From positions 5,998,501 through 6,062,500 of the forward strand of contig NZ_CP012184.1 in NCBI RefSeq assembly GCF_001420995.1: DNA of 64,000 bases, read 5' to 3'. A program made the translations under genes and the position numbers. The stretch is from Pseudonocardia sp. EC080619-01. Its GTDB lineage: Bacteria; Actinomycetota; Actinomycetes; Mycobacteriales; Pseudonocardiaceae. Shown piece after piece: positions 52,574-60,655 of the stretch. Numbering within the stretch: position 1 is the stretch's first letter; every line of letters begins with the position of its first letter. The notes below the pieces were generated by a model. It saw only the letters and a list, made by a program, of their open reading frames with translations, was not told the DNA's origin and did no database searches.

Positions 52574-54908
52574 TCCGCTTCAGCACCGGCGGCAGCTGGC
52601 CGGAGTACAGGACGCCGAGCCGCTGCGTCGCCCGGGTGATCGCGACGTGGAGGTCGTTCAGGCCGCGCGGGGACTCGTCGAGCATCTCCTGCGGCTCGAC
52701 GACGAGCACCGCGTCGAACTCCAGGCCCTTCGCCGCCGTCACAGGCAGCACGACGACGGCCGTGTCCAGCTCCTCGGTGTCCGCCTCCGGATCGGTCACC
52801 CCGGCCGCGGCGAGCGCCGCCCGCACCGGCTCCAGGCGCGCCGACGGCACCAGCACCGCGGTCCGGCCGTCGCCGACGGCGTCGCGCTCGGCCGTCACCC
52901 GGTCCACCAGCACCTCGTCGGCCCCGGTCTCCGGGAGCGGTGCCGCCCACGGCGGCTCCCCCGTCGAGCGGACCGACGACGGCGGTTCCAGCGAGGCGTC
53001 GATCTCGGCGAGCACGTCGTCGGCGACGTCGGCGATCTCCGACGGCGTCCGGTAGTTCACCGTCAGCTGCTCCAGCCGCCAGCGGCGGGCCACGAACGGC
53101 GACAGCACCTCGTCCCAGGACCCGGCTCCGCCCCGGTCGCCGGTCTGCGCGATGTCCCCGACCAGCGTCATCGAGCGGGCGGGCGCGCGGCGCATCACCA
53201 TCCGCCAGGCCATCGCGGACAGCTCCTGGGCCTCGTCGATGATCACGTGCCCGTAGGTCCACTCCCGGTCCGCCGCGGCCCGGTCGGCGGTCGAGTCGTA
53301 CCGCGACACCTGCATCCGCTCGGCGAGCCGGTCGGCGTCGATGATGTCGGTCGCGCGCAGCAGCTCCGGGTCGAGGTCCTCCTCCAGATCGAGGACGTCG
53401 AGCACGCCCTGCGCGTACTCGACCTCCTCCCGGAGCGCGGCGGCCTCCGCCGCGGCCTGGGCGGCGCCGTCGTCGCCGAGCAGCTCGGCGGCCTCGTCGA
53501 GCAGCGCCACGTCCGCGGGCGTCCAGCGCCGGTCGTAGGGGACGTCGTCGCCCGGGGCGTCGCGCTCCAGGAGCCGCCGCTGCTCGGCCGGGATCCGCCG
53601 GGCGACCGAGTTGAGCCGCTTGCGGTCCGCGAACAGGTCGCTGAGCAGCTGCTCCGGCGACAGGGTCGGCCAGAGCTCCTCCATCTCGCGCCGGACGTCC
53701 GGCGACTCGGCGAGCTCGTCGCGGATGTCGTCGATGTCGCGCCGGTCCAGCAGCTCCGCCCCGACCCGGCGGGCGACCTGCTGGGCCAGCAGCCGCAGCA
53801 GCTCCTTGCGGAACGTGCGGCGGGCCTCGTTGTGCGGCTTGCGGGACCGCCGGGCCCGGGTGCGGGCCTGGGTGACGGTGTCGCGGTCGAGTACGACCCG
53901 CTGCTGCTCGACGACGAGCTCGATCGGCCGGCGCGGCACCTGCTGGCGGTCCCGGACGGCTGCGGCGACCACCGGTGCGAGGTCGGCCCGGCCCTTCAGC
54001 TCCGCGGTGGCGGGGTCCTCCTCGCGGCGGGCGTCCAGTCCCGGGTAGAGCTGCGCGACGGTGCCGAGGACGACCGAGGTCTCGCCCAGCGACGGCAGCA
54101 CCTGCCCGATGTAGCGCAGGAACGTCGGGTTCGGCCCGACGACGAGCACGCCGCGCCGCGCCAGCCGGTCCCGGTGGGTGTAGAGCAGGTACGCCGCGCG
54201 GTGCAGCGCGACGGCCGTCTTGCCGGTACCCGGGCCGCCCTGCACGACGAGCACCCCGGACGGCTTGGAGCGGATGATCCGGTCCTGCTCGCCCTGGATC
54301 GTCGCGACGATGTCGCCCATCCGCCCGGTGCGGGCCTCCGACACGGCGGCCAGCAGCGCGGCCTCGCTCGTGAGGCCGGACCCGGCACGGGCGCGCTCCT
54401 CGGCGTCCATGTCGGACAGGTTGAGCGGCTCGTCGTCGATCGCGACGACCTCGCGCAGCCGGGTCCGCAGGTGCCGGCGCCGCCGCATCTCCTCCGGGTT
54501 CGCCGCCGTCGCGGTGTAGAACGGCCGCGCCGCCGGCGCGCGCCAGTCCATCAGCAGCGGCTCGTACTCGTTCTGCTCGTCGAGCAGGCCGATCCGGCCG
54601 ACGTAGCGGGTCTCGCCCGCGTCGGTGTCGAGCCGGCCGAACGCGAGGCCGTGCTCGGCCGCACGCAGCGCGGCCAGCTTGTCGGCGAGCAGCGCGGCCG
54701 CGGCGTCACGCTGGGTCAGCGCCTGCGGGGTGCCGACGGTCTCGTCGCGCAGGGTCGCGGCGAGCCGCGTCGCGGTGTCGCGACGCCGGTCCTCGAGCTG
54801 CTCGTAGAGCATGCCCACGTACGTCTTCTCGTGGGCCAGCTCCGGGTCGTCAGCGGGATCGCCGGCAGTGGCAGGAGTGGGTTCGGGCACGGCGCGGGGA
54901 TCCTCCAC
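52560..54908 (-). CDS. helD: HelD/HelR-type RNA polymerase recycling motor
   Basis: 782 residues. The N-terminal coiled coil starts ELAHEKTYVGMLYEQLEDRR. VGRIGLLDEQNEYEPLLMDWRAPAARPFY is the typical family block. Walker A is GGPGTGKTAVALHR and Walker B IIDEAQELS. UvrD-like motifs end with AITRATQRLGVLY. It pulls stalled or drug-bound RNA polymerase off DNA; HelR relatives give rifamycin tolerance. The GTG at 54908 is preferred because a TACTTT box (minus 54983-54978) would start the message after an in-frame ATG at 55016. A CGGTGCGCGCACCG palindrome (55005-55018) lies upstream of that box. Confidence 0.88.
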   Translation of the reverse strand: MEDPRAVPEPTPATAGDPADDPELAHEKTYVGMLYEQLEDRRRDTATRLAATLRDETVGTPQALTQRDAAAALLADKLAALRAAEHGLAFGRLDTDAGETRYVGRIGLLDEQNEYEPLLMDWRAPAARPFYTATAANPEEMRRRRHLRTRLREVVAIDDEPLNLSDMDAEERARAGSGLTSEAALLAAVSEARTGRMGDIVATIQGEQDRIIRSKPSGVLVVQGGPGTGKTAVALHRAAYLLYTHRDRLARRGVLVVGPNPTFLRYIGQVLPSLGETSVVLGTVAQLYPGLDARREEDPATAELKGRADLAPVVAAAVRDRQQVPRRPIELVVEQQRVVLDRDTVTQARTRARRSRKPHNEARRTFRKELLRLLAQQVARRVGAELLDRRDIDDIRDELAESPDVRREMEELWPTLSPEQLLSDLFADRKRLNSVARRIPAEQRRLLERDAPGDDVPYDRRWTPADVALLDEAAELLGDDGAAQAAAEAAALREEVEYAQGVLDVLDLEEDLDPELLRATDIIDADRLAERMQVSRYDSTADRAAADREWTYGHVIIDEAQELSAMAWRMVMRRAPARSMTLVGDIAQTGDRGGAGSWDEVLSPFVARRWRLEQLTVNYRTPSEIADVADDVLAEIDASLEPPSSVRSTGEPPWAAPLPETGADEVLVDRVTAERDAVGDGRTAVLVPSARLEPVRAALAAAGVTDPEADTEELDTAVVVLPVTAAKGLEFDAVLVVEPQEMLDESPRGLNDLHVAITRATQRLGVLYSGQLPPVLKRISRG

Positions 54909-55025
54909 CGAGAGGGCGTACACGACCGCGCTGCCCGGTGGCGGGAGATGTCCCGTCGCCCGGCGGCGCGACGAACCAAAGTACCAGTAGTGCGCGATCG
55001 GCCGCGGTGCGCGCACCGACGGCGG

Positions 55026-55688
55026 TCACCCCGCCTGCGGGGCGATCTCTGCGCGGATCCGGACCTGCGTGCCGTCGAGCCGCTCGATCGTCGCCTCCGG
55101 GACGGGGTCCGTCCCGGTGCAGGTCACCGCGCGACCGGCGGGAAGCTCGCCGGGGCACTCGAGGTGGACGAACTCGTCGCGGCCGCCGGCCTTCAGCGCG
55201 CTCCACACCGTCATGGTCACCGCGACCGTCGGCGAGCTCCCCGAGAAGCGCCGGAGGTCGGTCTCGGTGTCGACCCGGGTGCCGGAGGCGGCGGCGCCCG
55301 GCCCGGCAGGGCCGGTGGCGACCGGCACGGAGCCGGACACCGTGATCCGCCACTCCCCCGACGACGGCAGCCGCGCGAGCTCGTGCTGCTTCAGCGGCCG
55401 GCCGCGGTCGTCCCCACCCCATCGGCCGTCCAGGCGCACCGCGGCCCACCCGGCACGGTCGGCCGAGGTCAGCCGGCACCCGCTGCGGTAGGCGCCGTCG
55501 GGGGACTCCGCCGGTTCCTCGCAGGACGCCGTGACCTCGACCCCGTCACGGGCCAGCAGGTGGGACCGGACGGCGGCCTCGATCTCCGCGCGGTCCGGCC
55601 GGGTCCCGGGCGAGGCGACCCACACCCACAGCCCGAGGAACCCGGCCACGACCACGAAGAACAGGACCCATGCCCCAGGACGCCGCAT
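55026..55688 (-). CDS. membrane-anchored protein of unknown function
   Basis: 220 residues. One N-terminal membrane helix (WVLFFVVVAGFLGLWVWVA) then an extracellular part with Cys pairs (ASCEEPAES with SGCRLTS, LECPGEL with VTCTGTD), suggesting two disulfides. No family recognised; the layout resembles DUF4333-type exported proteins but this is weak. It lies between helD and the GH65 gene on the same strand, with no overlap. Confidence 0.7.
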   Translation of the reverse strand: MRRPGAWVLFFVVVAGFLGLWVWVASPGTRPDRAEIEAAVRSHLLARDGVEVTASCEEPAESPDGAYRSGCRLTSADRAGWAAVRLDGRWGGDDRGRPLKQHELARLPSSGEWRITVSGSVPVATGPAGPGAAASGTRVDTETDLRRFSGSSPTVAVTMTVWSALKAGGRDEFVHLECPGELPAGRAVTCTGTDPVPEATIERLDGTQVRIRAEIAPQAG

Positions 55689-55743
55689 ACCGGACAGTCA
55701 ACCCGGTGGGCCGCCCGTCCGGTACACGCAGGACCACGGAGGT

Positions 55744-58119
55744 TCAGGCGCGCTGGCGCGGGGCCCGCCCGTAGGGCTGCTCGACCGGCTCCACCCAGTC
55801 CGGGGTCGGCGTCGGCGCCGTCACCGGGGTCTCCCCGTCGAGCGCGATCGGCTCGTCGTGGTGCCGCAGACGCATCGGGGCGCCGTCGTGCAGCTGGTAC
55901 TCGACCTCGTCCGGCGTGATCGTCACCCGCAGCCTGCGGCCCTGCCACTTCAGCCCGAACGAGATCCGGGACAGCGACGGCGGCAGCACCGGCGCGAACG
56001 ACAGCCCGTCGGCCTCGCAGCGCATCCCGCCGAAGCCGAGCACGACCGCGGTCCAGGTGCCGGCCATCGAGGCGATGTGCATCCCGTGGTCGGTGTTGCC
56101 CGCCAGGTCCTGCATGTCCACCAGGGCGGCCTCGGCGAGGTACTGGTGGGCCAGCTCCAGGTGCCCGGTGCGGGCCGCCATCACCGACTGGGTGCACGCC
56201 GACAGCGACGAGTCCCGCACCGTGATGCCCTCGTAGTAGGCGAAGTTGCGGCGCTTCTGCTCGTCGGTGAAGGAGTCCGGGAAGATCTGCATGGCCAGGA
56301 CGAGATCGGCCTGCTTGATCACCTGCTTGCGGTACAGGTCGAAGTACGGGTAGTTCAGCAGCAGCGGGTACCGCTCGGCCGGGGTGTCCTCGAAGTTCCA
56401 CCGCTGGTGGTCGGTGAAGCCCTCGGACTGCGGGTGCACGCCGAGCCGCTCGTCGAACGGGATCAGCATCGCGCCCGCCGCGTCCCGCCAGGACGCGATC
56501 TCCTCGGAGTCGACGCCCAGCCGGGACGCCGAACGCGGGTGCTTGGCGGCGACCTCGGCCGCGTAGCGCAGGTTCTGCTGCGCCATGAGGTTGGTGTAGA
56601 CGTTGTTGTCCGCGATCGAGGAGTACTCGTCCGGGCCGGTGACGCCGTCGATCCGGAAGTTGCCGGCCGAGTCGTGGTGGCCGAGCGAGCGCCACAGCCG
56701 GGCGGTCGCGACCAGCAGCTCCAGCCCGACCTCGAGCTCGAACGTGGTGTCGCCGGTCGCGTGCACGTGCCGCTTCACCGCGTCGGCGATGTCGGCGTTG
56801 ATGTGGAACGCCGCCGTGCCCGCCGGCCAGTAGCCCGAGCACTCCTGGCCGCGGATCGTCCGCCACGGGAACGCCGCGCCCTTGAGGCCCAGGGTCTCGG
56901 CACGCTCGAACGCCAGCGGGAGGATGGACTTGCGCCAGCGCAGCGCGTCGGCCGCCGCGTCCGGCGCGACGAACGACAGCACCTGCAGGCAGAACGTCTC
57001 GGTGTCCCAGAAGGTGTGGCCGTCGTAGCCGTCGGCGGTGAGGCCCTTGGCCGGGATGCAGCGCCGCTCGGCACGGGCACCGGCCTGCAGGATGTGGAAC
57101 GTGGCGAGCCGGACCGCCTGCTGCAGCTCGGCGTCGCCGTCGATCTCGACGTCGGCGGTGGCCCAGAAGTCGTCGAGGTACTCGCGCTGCTCGCGGACGA
57201 GTCCGTCCCAGCCGGTGTAGCGGGCGGCGGCGATCGCCGCACGCACCTGGTCGTACACCGCGGGCAGGCTGCGCCGCGACGACCAGCCGTAGGACAGGTA
57301 CTTGACCACCCGCAGCGTCTCGCCCGGCTTGACCCTCGCGATGATCGTCGTCCGGGCGAGGTCCTCGTTGGCGTCGGTGGTGACCTCGACGCCGTCCGGC
57401 CCGAAGACCTCGTGCTCCATCGCGGCGCCGCACCGCAGGCCGGACTGGCGGGTGCGGTGCACCAGCGTCGCCCCGGCGTCACCGGCCCGGGACTGCTCGG
57501 GCTCCAGGACGTTGTCCAGGGCGCTGTCCAGCCGCGGGTCGTCGCCGTTGCGGCCGGGCAGCTGCTCGTTCGCGACCAGCTCGGACTGCAGGACCAGCAG
57601 CGCGCCCTCGCCGTTGTCGTCGTCCCCGGCGTGGACCACCTCGACCTCGTAGGAGATCGCCGCGATCGCGCGCTGGGTCAGCGACACCAGCCGGGTGGAG
57701 CGCACCCGCACCGCGCGCCCGGCCGGGGACTCCCACTCCACGTCCCGCTGCAGGGTCCCGGCCTGCATGTCGAGCACCCGCTCGTGCTTGCGGAGGGAGC
57801 CGTAGCGCAGGTCGAACGGCTCATCGTCGACCAGCAGGCGGATCAGCTTGCCGTTGGTCGTGTTGATGATCGTCTGCCCGGACTCCGGGTAGCCGTAGCC
57901 GCCCTCGGCGTAGGGCAGCGGGCGGACCTCGTAGAACGAGTTCAGGTAGGTCCCGGGGAGGACGTGCGGCTCACCCTCGTCGAGGTTGCCGCGCAGGCCG
58001 ATGTGCCCGTTGGACAGCGCGAAGACCGACTCGGTCTGGCCCATCGCGCCGAGGTCCAGGCGCGGCTCGCGGATCACCCACGGCTCGGTGGTGAACGTGG
58101 GCAGGTGGTCGGGCTTCAC
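55744..58119 (-). CDS. GH65 disaccharide phosphorylase (trehalose/maltose/kojibiose type)
   Basis: 791 residues. GH65 features: SNGHIGLRGNLDEG and PGTYLNSFYE near the N-terminus, TADGYDGHTFWDTETF, GAAFPWRT and the general-acid Glu in GVTGPDEYSSIADNNVYTN. It splits an alpha-linked glucose disaccharide with phosphate to beta-glucose-1-phosphate and glucose. The adjacent beta-phosphoglucomutase overlaps its start (GTGA), so the product is funnelled to glucose-6-phosphate. The exact disaccharide cannot be read from sequence. Confidence 0.9.
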   Translation of the reverse strand: MKPDHLPTFTTEPWVIREPRLDLGAMGQTESVFALSNGHIGLRGNLDEGEPHVLPGTYLNSFYEVRPLPYAEGGYGYPESGQTIINTTNGKLIRLLVDDEPFDLRYGSLRKHERVLDMQAGTLQRDVEWESPAGRAVRVRSTRLVSLTQRAIAAISYEVEVVHAGDDDNGEGALLVLQSELVANEQLPGRNGDDPRLDSALDNVLEPEQSRAGDAGATLVHRTRQSGLRCGAAMEHEVFGPDGVEVTTDANEDLARTTIIARVKPGETLRVVKYLSYGWSSRRSLPAVYDQVRAAIAAARYTGWDGLVREQREYLDDFWATADVEIDGDAELQQAVRLATFHILQAGARAERRCIPAKGLTADGYDGHTFWDTETFCLQVLSFVAPDAAADALRWRKSILPLAFERAETLGLKGAAFPWRTIRGQECSGYWPAGTAAFHINADIADAVKRHVHATGDTTFELEVGLELLVATARLWRSLGHHDSAGNFRIDGVTGPDEYSSIADNNVYTNLMAQQNLRYAAEVAAKHPRSASRLGVDSEEIASWRDAAGAMLIPFDERLGVHPQSEGFTDHQRWNFEDTPAERYPLLLNYPYFDLYRKQVIKQADLVLAMQIFPDSFTDEQKRRNFAYYEGITVRDSSLSACTQSVMAARTGHLELAHQYLAEAALVDMQDLAGNTDHGMHIASMAGTWTAVVLGFGGMRCEADGLSFAPVLPPSLSRISFGLKWQGRRLRVTITPDEVEYQLHDGAPMRLRHHDEPIALDGETPVTAPTPTPDWVEPVEQPYGRAPRQRA

Positions 58120-58847
58120 GAACGCTCCAGCAGGTCGGCGAGATCGGTGACGACGACGTCCGCGCCGTGCTCGCGCAGCGCGGCCGCCTGGTCGAGACGG
58201 TCGACGCCGATGACGGCGCCGAAGTCCCCGGCGCGGCCGGCCTCCACACCGGCCAGCGCGTCCTCGAACACGACCGCCGCGGAGCGCTCGACCCCGAGGT
58301 CGGCCGCGGCGGCGACGAAGGTGTCGGGTGCGGGCTTGCCGGGCAGCCCCCGCTCCCGTGCGGTGACGCCGTCGACGCGGTGGTCGATGAACGTCTCCAG
58401 GCCGGTGACCCGCAGGATCTGCTCGGCGTTCGCACTGGAGGAGACCACCGCGGCGGCGAGCCCGGCGTCCTTCACGGCCTCCAGGTACCGGCGCGAGCCG
58501 GCATAGACGTCGACCCCCTCGGTGATCTTCGTCTGGACCAGCGCGTTCTTCCGGGTCGACAGGCCCCACAGGGTCTCGGTGTCGGCGGAGTCGTCCGGGG
58601 TGCCCTCGGGGAGCTCGATGCCCCGGGACGCGAGGAAGCTGCGGGTGCCCTCCAGGCGCGGCTTCCCGTCGACGTAGGGGCCGTAGTCGGCCCCGGCGTC
58701 GAACGGGGTGAAACCGGCACCGTCGCGCGAGCGCAGGTACTCGTCGAACATCTGCTTCCACGCCGCCGCGTGCACGCTCGCGGTGTCGGTCAGCACGCCG
58801 TCCAGGTCGAACAGGCACGCACGTGTGCCCTCGGGCAGCCCCAGCAT
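58116..58847 (-). CDS. pgmB: beta-phosphoglucomutase (HAD family)
   Basis: 243 residues. HAD motif I FDLDGVLTDTASVHAAAWK, motif II VVSSSAN, motif III GKPAPDTF, motif IV FEDALAGVEAG. It converts beta-glucose-1-phosphate to glucose-6-phosphate. The ATG at 58847 is favoured over the upstream GTG at 58856, because TAGCGT ends 7 nt before the ATG and the GTG falls inside that box. Coupled to the GH65 gene. Confidence 0.92.
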   Translation of the reverse strand: MLGLPEGTRACLFDLDGVLTDTASVHAAAWKQMFDEYLRSRDGAGFTPFDAGADYGPYVDGKPRLEGTRSFLASRGIELPEGTPDDSADTETLWGLSTRKNALVQTKITEGVDVYAGSRRYLEAVKDAGLAAAVVSSSANAEQILRVTGLETFIDHRVDGVTARERGLPGKPAPDTFVAAAADLGVERSAAVVFEDALAGVEAGRAGDFGAVIGVDRLDQAAALREHGADVVVTDLADLLERS

Positions 58848-58854
58848 GGCGCGC

Positions 58855-58860
58855 ACGCTA
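58855..58860 (-). promoter_or_regulatory. -10 box of a probable leaderless pgmB-GH65 transcript
   Basis: TAGCGT on the minus strand, 7 nt before the ATG at 58847. Confidence 0.45.
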
Positions 58861-58920
58861 TCCGGATCGATGAAGTCCGTCGCGCCGGGGCGGCGACTCC
58901 GTTACCCGGTCACGCGGGCG

Positions 58921-60582
58921 TTACTCGGCGGGTGCGTCCAGCGGCAGGCTGAGGAGGACGAGCGGGGCGCGGGCGGCACCGCCGGGGACGCCCGGCCGGT
59001 CCGCCGTCCGGACCTCCACCCGGCAGGTGCCCGTGACGAGACGCACGTGCACCGTCCCCCCGGCGGTGGCGGGCTCGATCTCCTCCTGCACCCCGCGCCG
59101 GACGGCGGCGAGCACCGCCAGCGGCGGGACGGCCGCGGCCGGGTCCACGCCCGCCGTCCGCGGGTCGTCGACGTCCGACTCCAGCCGGGCACCGAACCGG
59201 GTCCGCTCGATCTGCAGGTACGCCCGGACCGCGGCGAGCTCCTCGTCGAGCCGGATCGCCGGCTCCTCGGCCCGGTCCGCCGCCCGGGACAGGTCGGCGA
59301 ACCCGAGCAGCAGCTCCCGGGCGCGGGGCGGGTCGGTCCGGACGAGCGAGGCGATCGTGTTGAGGGTGTTGTAGACGAAGTGCTGTTCGAGCCGCCGCGA
59401 CAGCGGTCCGTGCCAGGGGCCCTCGGGCGCCGGGGCCGGGGCCTCCGGCGGGACGGCCTCGCGGACCCGGATCCGGACGGTCTCCTCGGTGGCCGGAGTG
59501 GTCGCCGGGGCGGGGGTCGCGGCGGGGGGCGGGGCCGCGGCCGTGCGGACCGGCACCGTCGCGCCACCGCCGCCGGGCGGCTCGCGGCGCGCCGGGGCCG
59601 GGTCGCGCAGGTCGTCGTCCTGGGCGTCCGGGGGGACCAGGCCGCGCCAGGACGGCAGCGCGAGCCGGCCCGCGGCCGTCCGGCCCCGGTGCTCGACGGC
59701 CGCGACGAGACCGGGCGCGAGCCAGCGGGCGTCCGCGGCGATCCCCTCCGGCACGTCGGCGGGCGGGCGGCCCGGACGGGCACCCAGCACCGTGCGGGCG
59801 TCGCCGTCGGCCGCGCCGATCCCGACCCGGCCGACGTAGACCGGGCCGTCCGCACCGGGCAGCGCCAGCAGCACGGCCGCGATCCGTTCCCGGCCCGCCG
59901 TGCTGCCGGCCGGGACCCAGCCCGCGACCTGCACCTGACGGCGCCGGCGCAGCGGTACCCGCAGCCAGTTCCGGGTGCGCCTGCCCGGCTGGTAGGGCAC
60001 GTCGAGACGCTTGAGGTGCAGGCCGTCGAGCCCGTACTGCTCGGCGGTGCGGACGACGAGATCGGCCTCGTCCAGCCCGAACGACGGCGGCACCAGGATC
60101 GTGGGCCCGGCCAGTCCGAGCGCCTCCAGCTCGGCCCGGCGGCGCCGGTAGGGCAGCTCCAGCACCCGGCGGCCGTCCCTCCAGAGCAGGTCGGTCACGA
60201 CGTAGCCGACCGGCACCTCTGCGCGCAGCCCGTCGTCCGGGGCGACGGTCGCGGTCCGGCGCAGCAGCGGCCCGCGCGAGGGGCGGCCCGCCTCGTCGAG
60301 CGCGACGACCGTGCCGTCGAGCACCATCCCACCCGGTGGCGACTGCTCGCCGAGCACGGCCAGCTCGGGGAACGACCGCGTGACGCTGCGCGCCGTCGAC
60401 GAGAGCAGCCGCACCCGGCCCGGACGCACGTAGGCCACGCAACGGTGGCCCTCCCAGCCGAACTCCACGGCCCACCGGCCCGGGTCGGTCGCGTCGCCGA
60501 GCTCGCCGGCCGCGGGCAGCATCGGCGGGACGAGATCGGGCAGGGTCGGGCCCTGCTCGCCCGTCGCAGCGCCCCCGCCCAC
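58921..60582 (-). CDS. pseudo-ATP-dependent DNA ligase fused to degenerate LytS-type histidine kinase
   Basis: 553 residues. Residues ~30-340 follow a LigD/LigC-type ligase in order: WAVEFGWEGHRC (motif I, where catalytic Lys is Gly42), SSTARSVTRSFPEL, DGTVVALDEAGRPS (DGE Glu is Thr), DGLHLKRLDVPYQPGRRTRNWLRV (motif V Lys lost), then an OB-type part with YVGRVGIG and RWLAPGLVAAVEHRG. A Pro/Ala linker leads to a LytS-type H-box, LEQHFVYNTLNTIASL (His401), and EELAAVRAYLQIERTRFGARL. The following ATPase has lost its N-box (AAVRRGVQEEI). The GTG start follows TACCGT by 7 nt. It is divergent from the DUF3516 helicase. Stop is TAA. Confidence 0.75.
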   Translation of the reverse strand: MGGGAATGEQGPTLPDLVPPMLPAAGELGDATDPGRWAVEFGWEGHRCVAYVRPGRVRLLSSTARSVTRSFPELAVLGEQSPPGGMVLDGTVVALDEAGRPSRGPLLRRTATVAPDDGLRAEVPVGYVVTDLLWRDGRRVLELPYRRRRAELEALGLAGPTILVPPSFGLDEADLVVRTAEQYGLDGLHLKRLDVPYQPGRRTRNWLRVPLRRRRQVQVAGWVPAGSTAGRERIAAVLLALPGADGPVYVGRVGIGAADGDARTVLGARPGRPPADVPEGIAADARWLAPGLVAAVEHRGRTAAGRLALPSWRGLVPPDAQDDDLRDPAPARREPPGGGGATVPVRTAAAPPPAATPAPATTPATEETVRIRVREAVPPEAPAPAPEGPWHGPLSRRLEQHFVYNTLNTIASLVRTDPPRARELLLGFADLSRAADRAEEPAIRLDEELAAVRAYLQIERTRFGARLESDVDDPRTAGVDPAAAVPPLAVLAAVRRGVQEEIEPATAGGTVHVRLVTGTCRVEVRTADRPGVPGGAARAPLVLLSLPLDAPAE

Positions 60583-60589
60583 GGACGAC

Positions 60590-60595
60590 ACGGTA
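60590..60595 (-). promoter_or_regulatory. -10 box of the pseudo-ligase gene (leaderless)
   Basis: TACCGT on the minus strand, 7 nt before the GTG at 60582. Confidence 0.45.
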
Positions 60596-60640
60596 GTCGG
60601 GCGGCTGCGCGGCCCTGCCGTCCGCTCCCGGGCGGCCAGG

Positions 60641-60646
60641 CACAAT
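60641..60646 (+). promoter_or_regulatory. -10 box of the DUF3516 helicase gene (probable leaderless)
   Basis: CACAAT, 9 nt before the ATG at 60656, facing away from the pseudo-ligase promoter 45 bp away. Confidence 0.4.
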
Positions 60647-60655
60647 CGACCCATC

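Noticed and set aside
55016..55016. ATG start giving an 818-residue HelD
   Set aside because: The extra residues are upstream of a good -10 box and do not resemble the family N-terminus.
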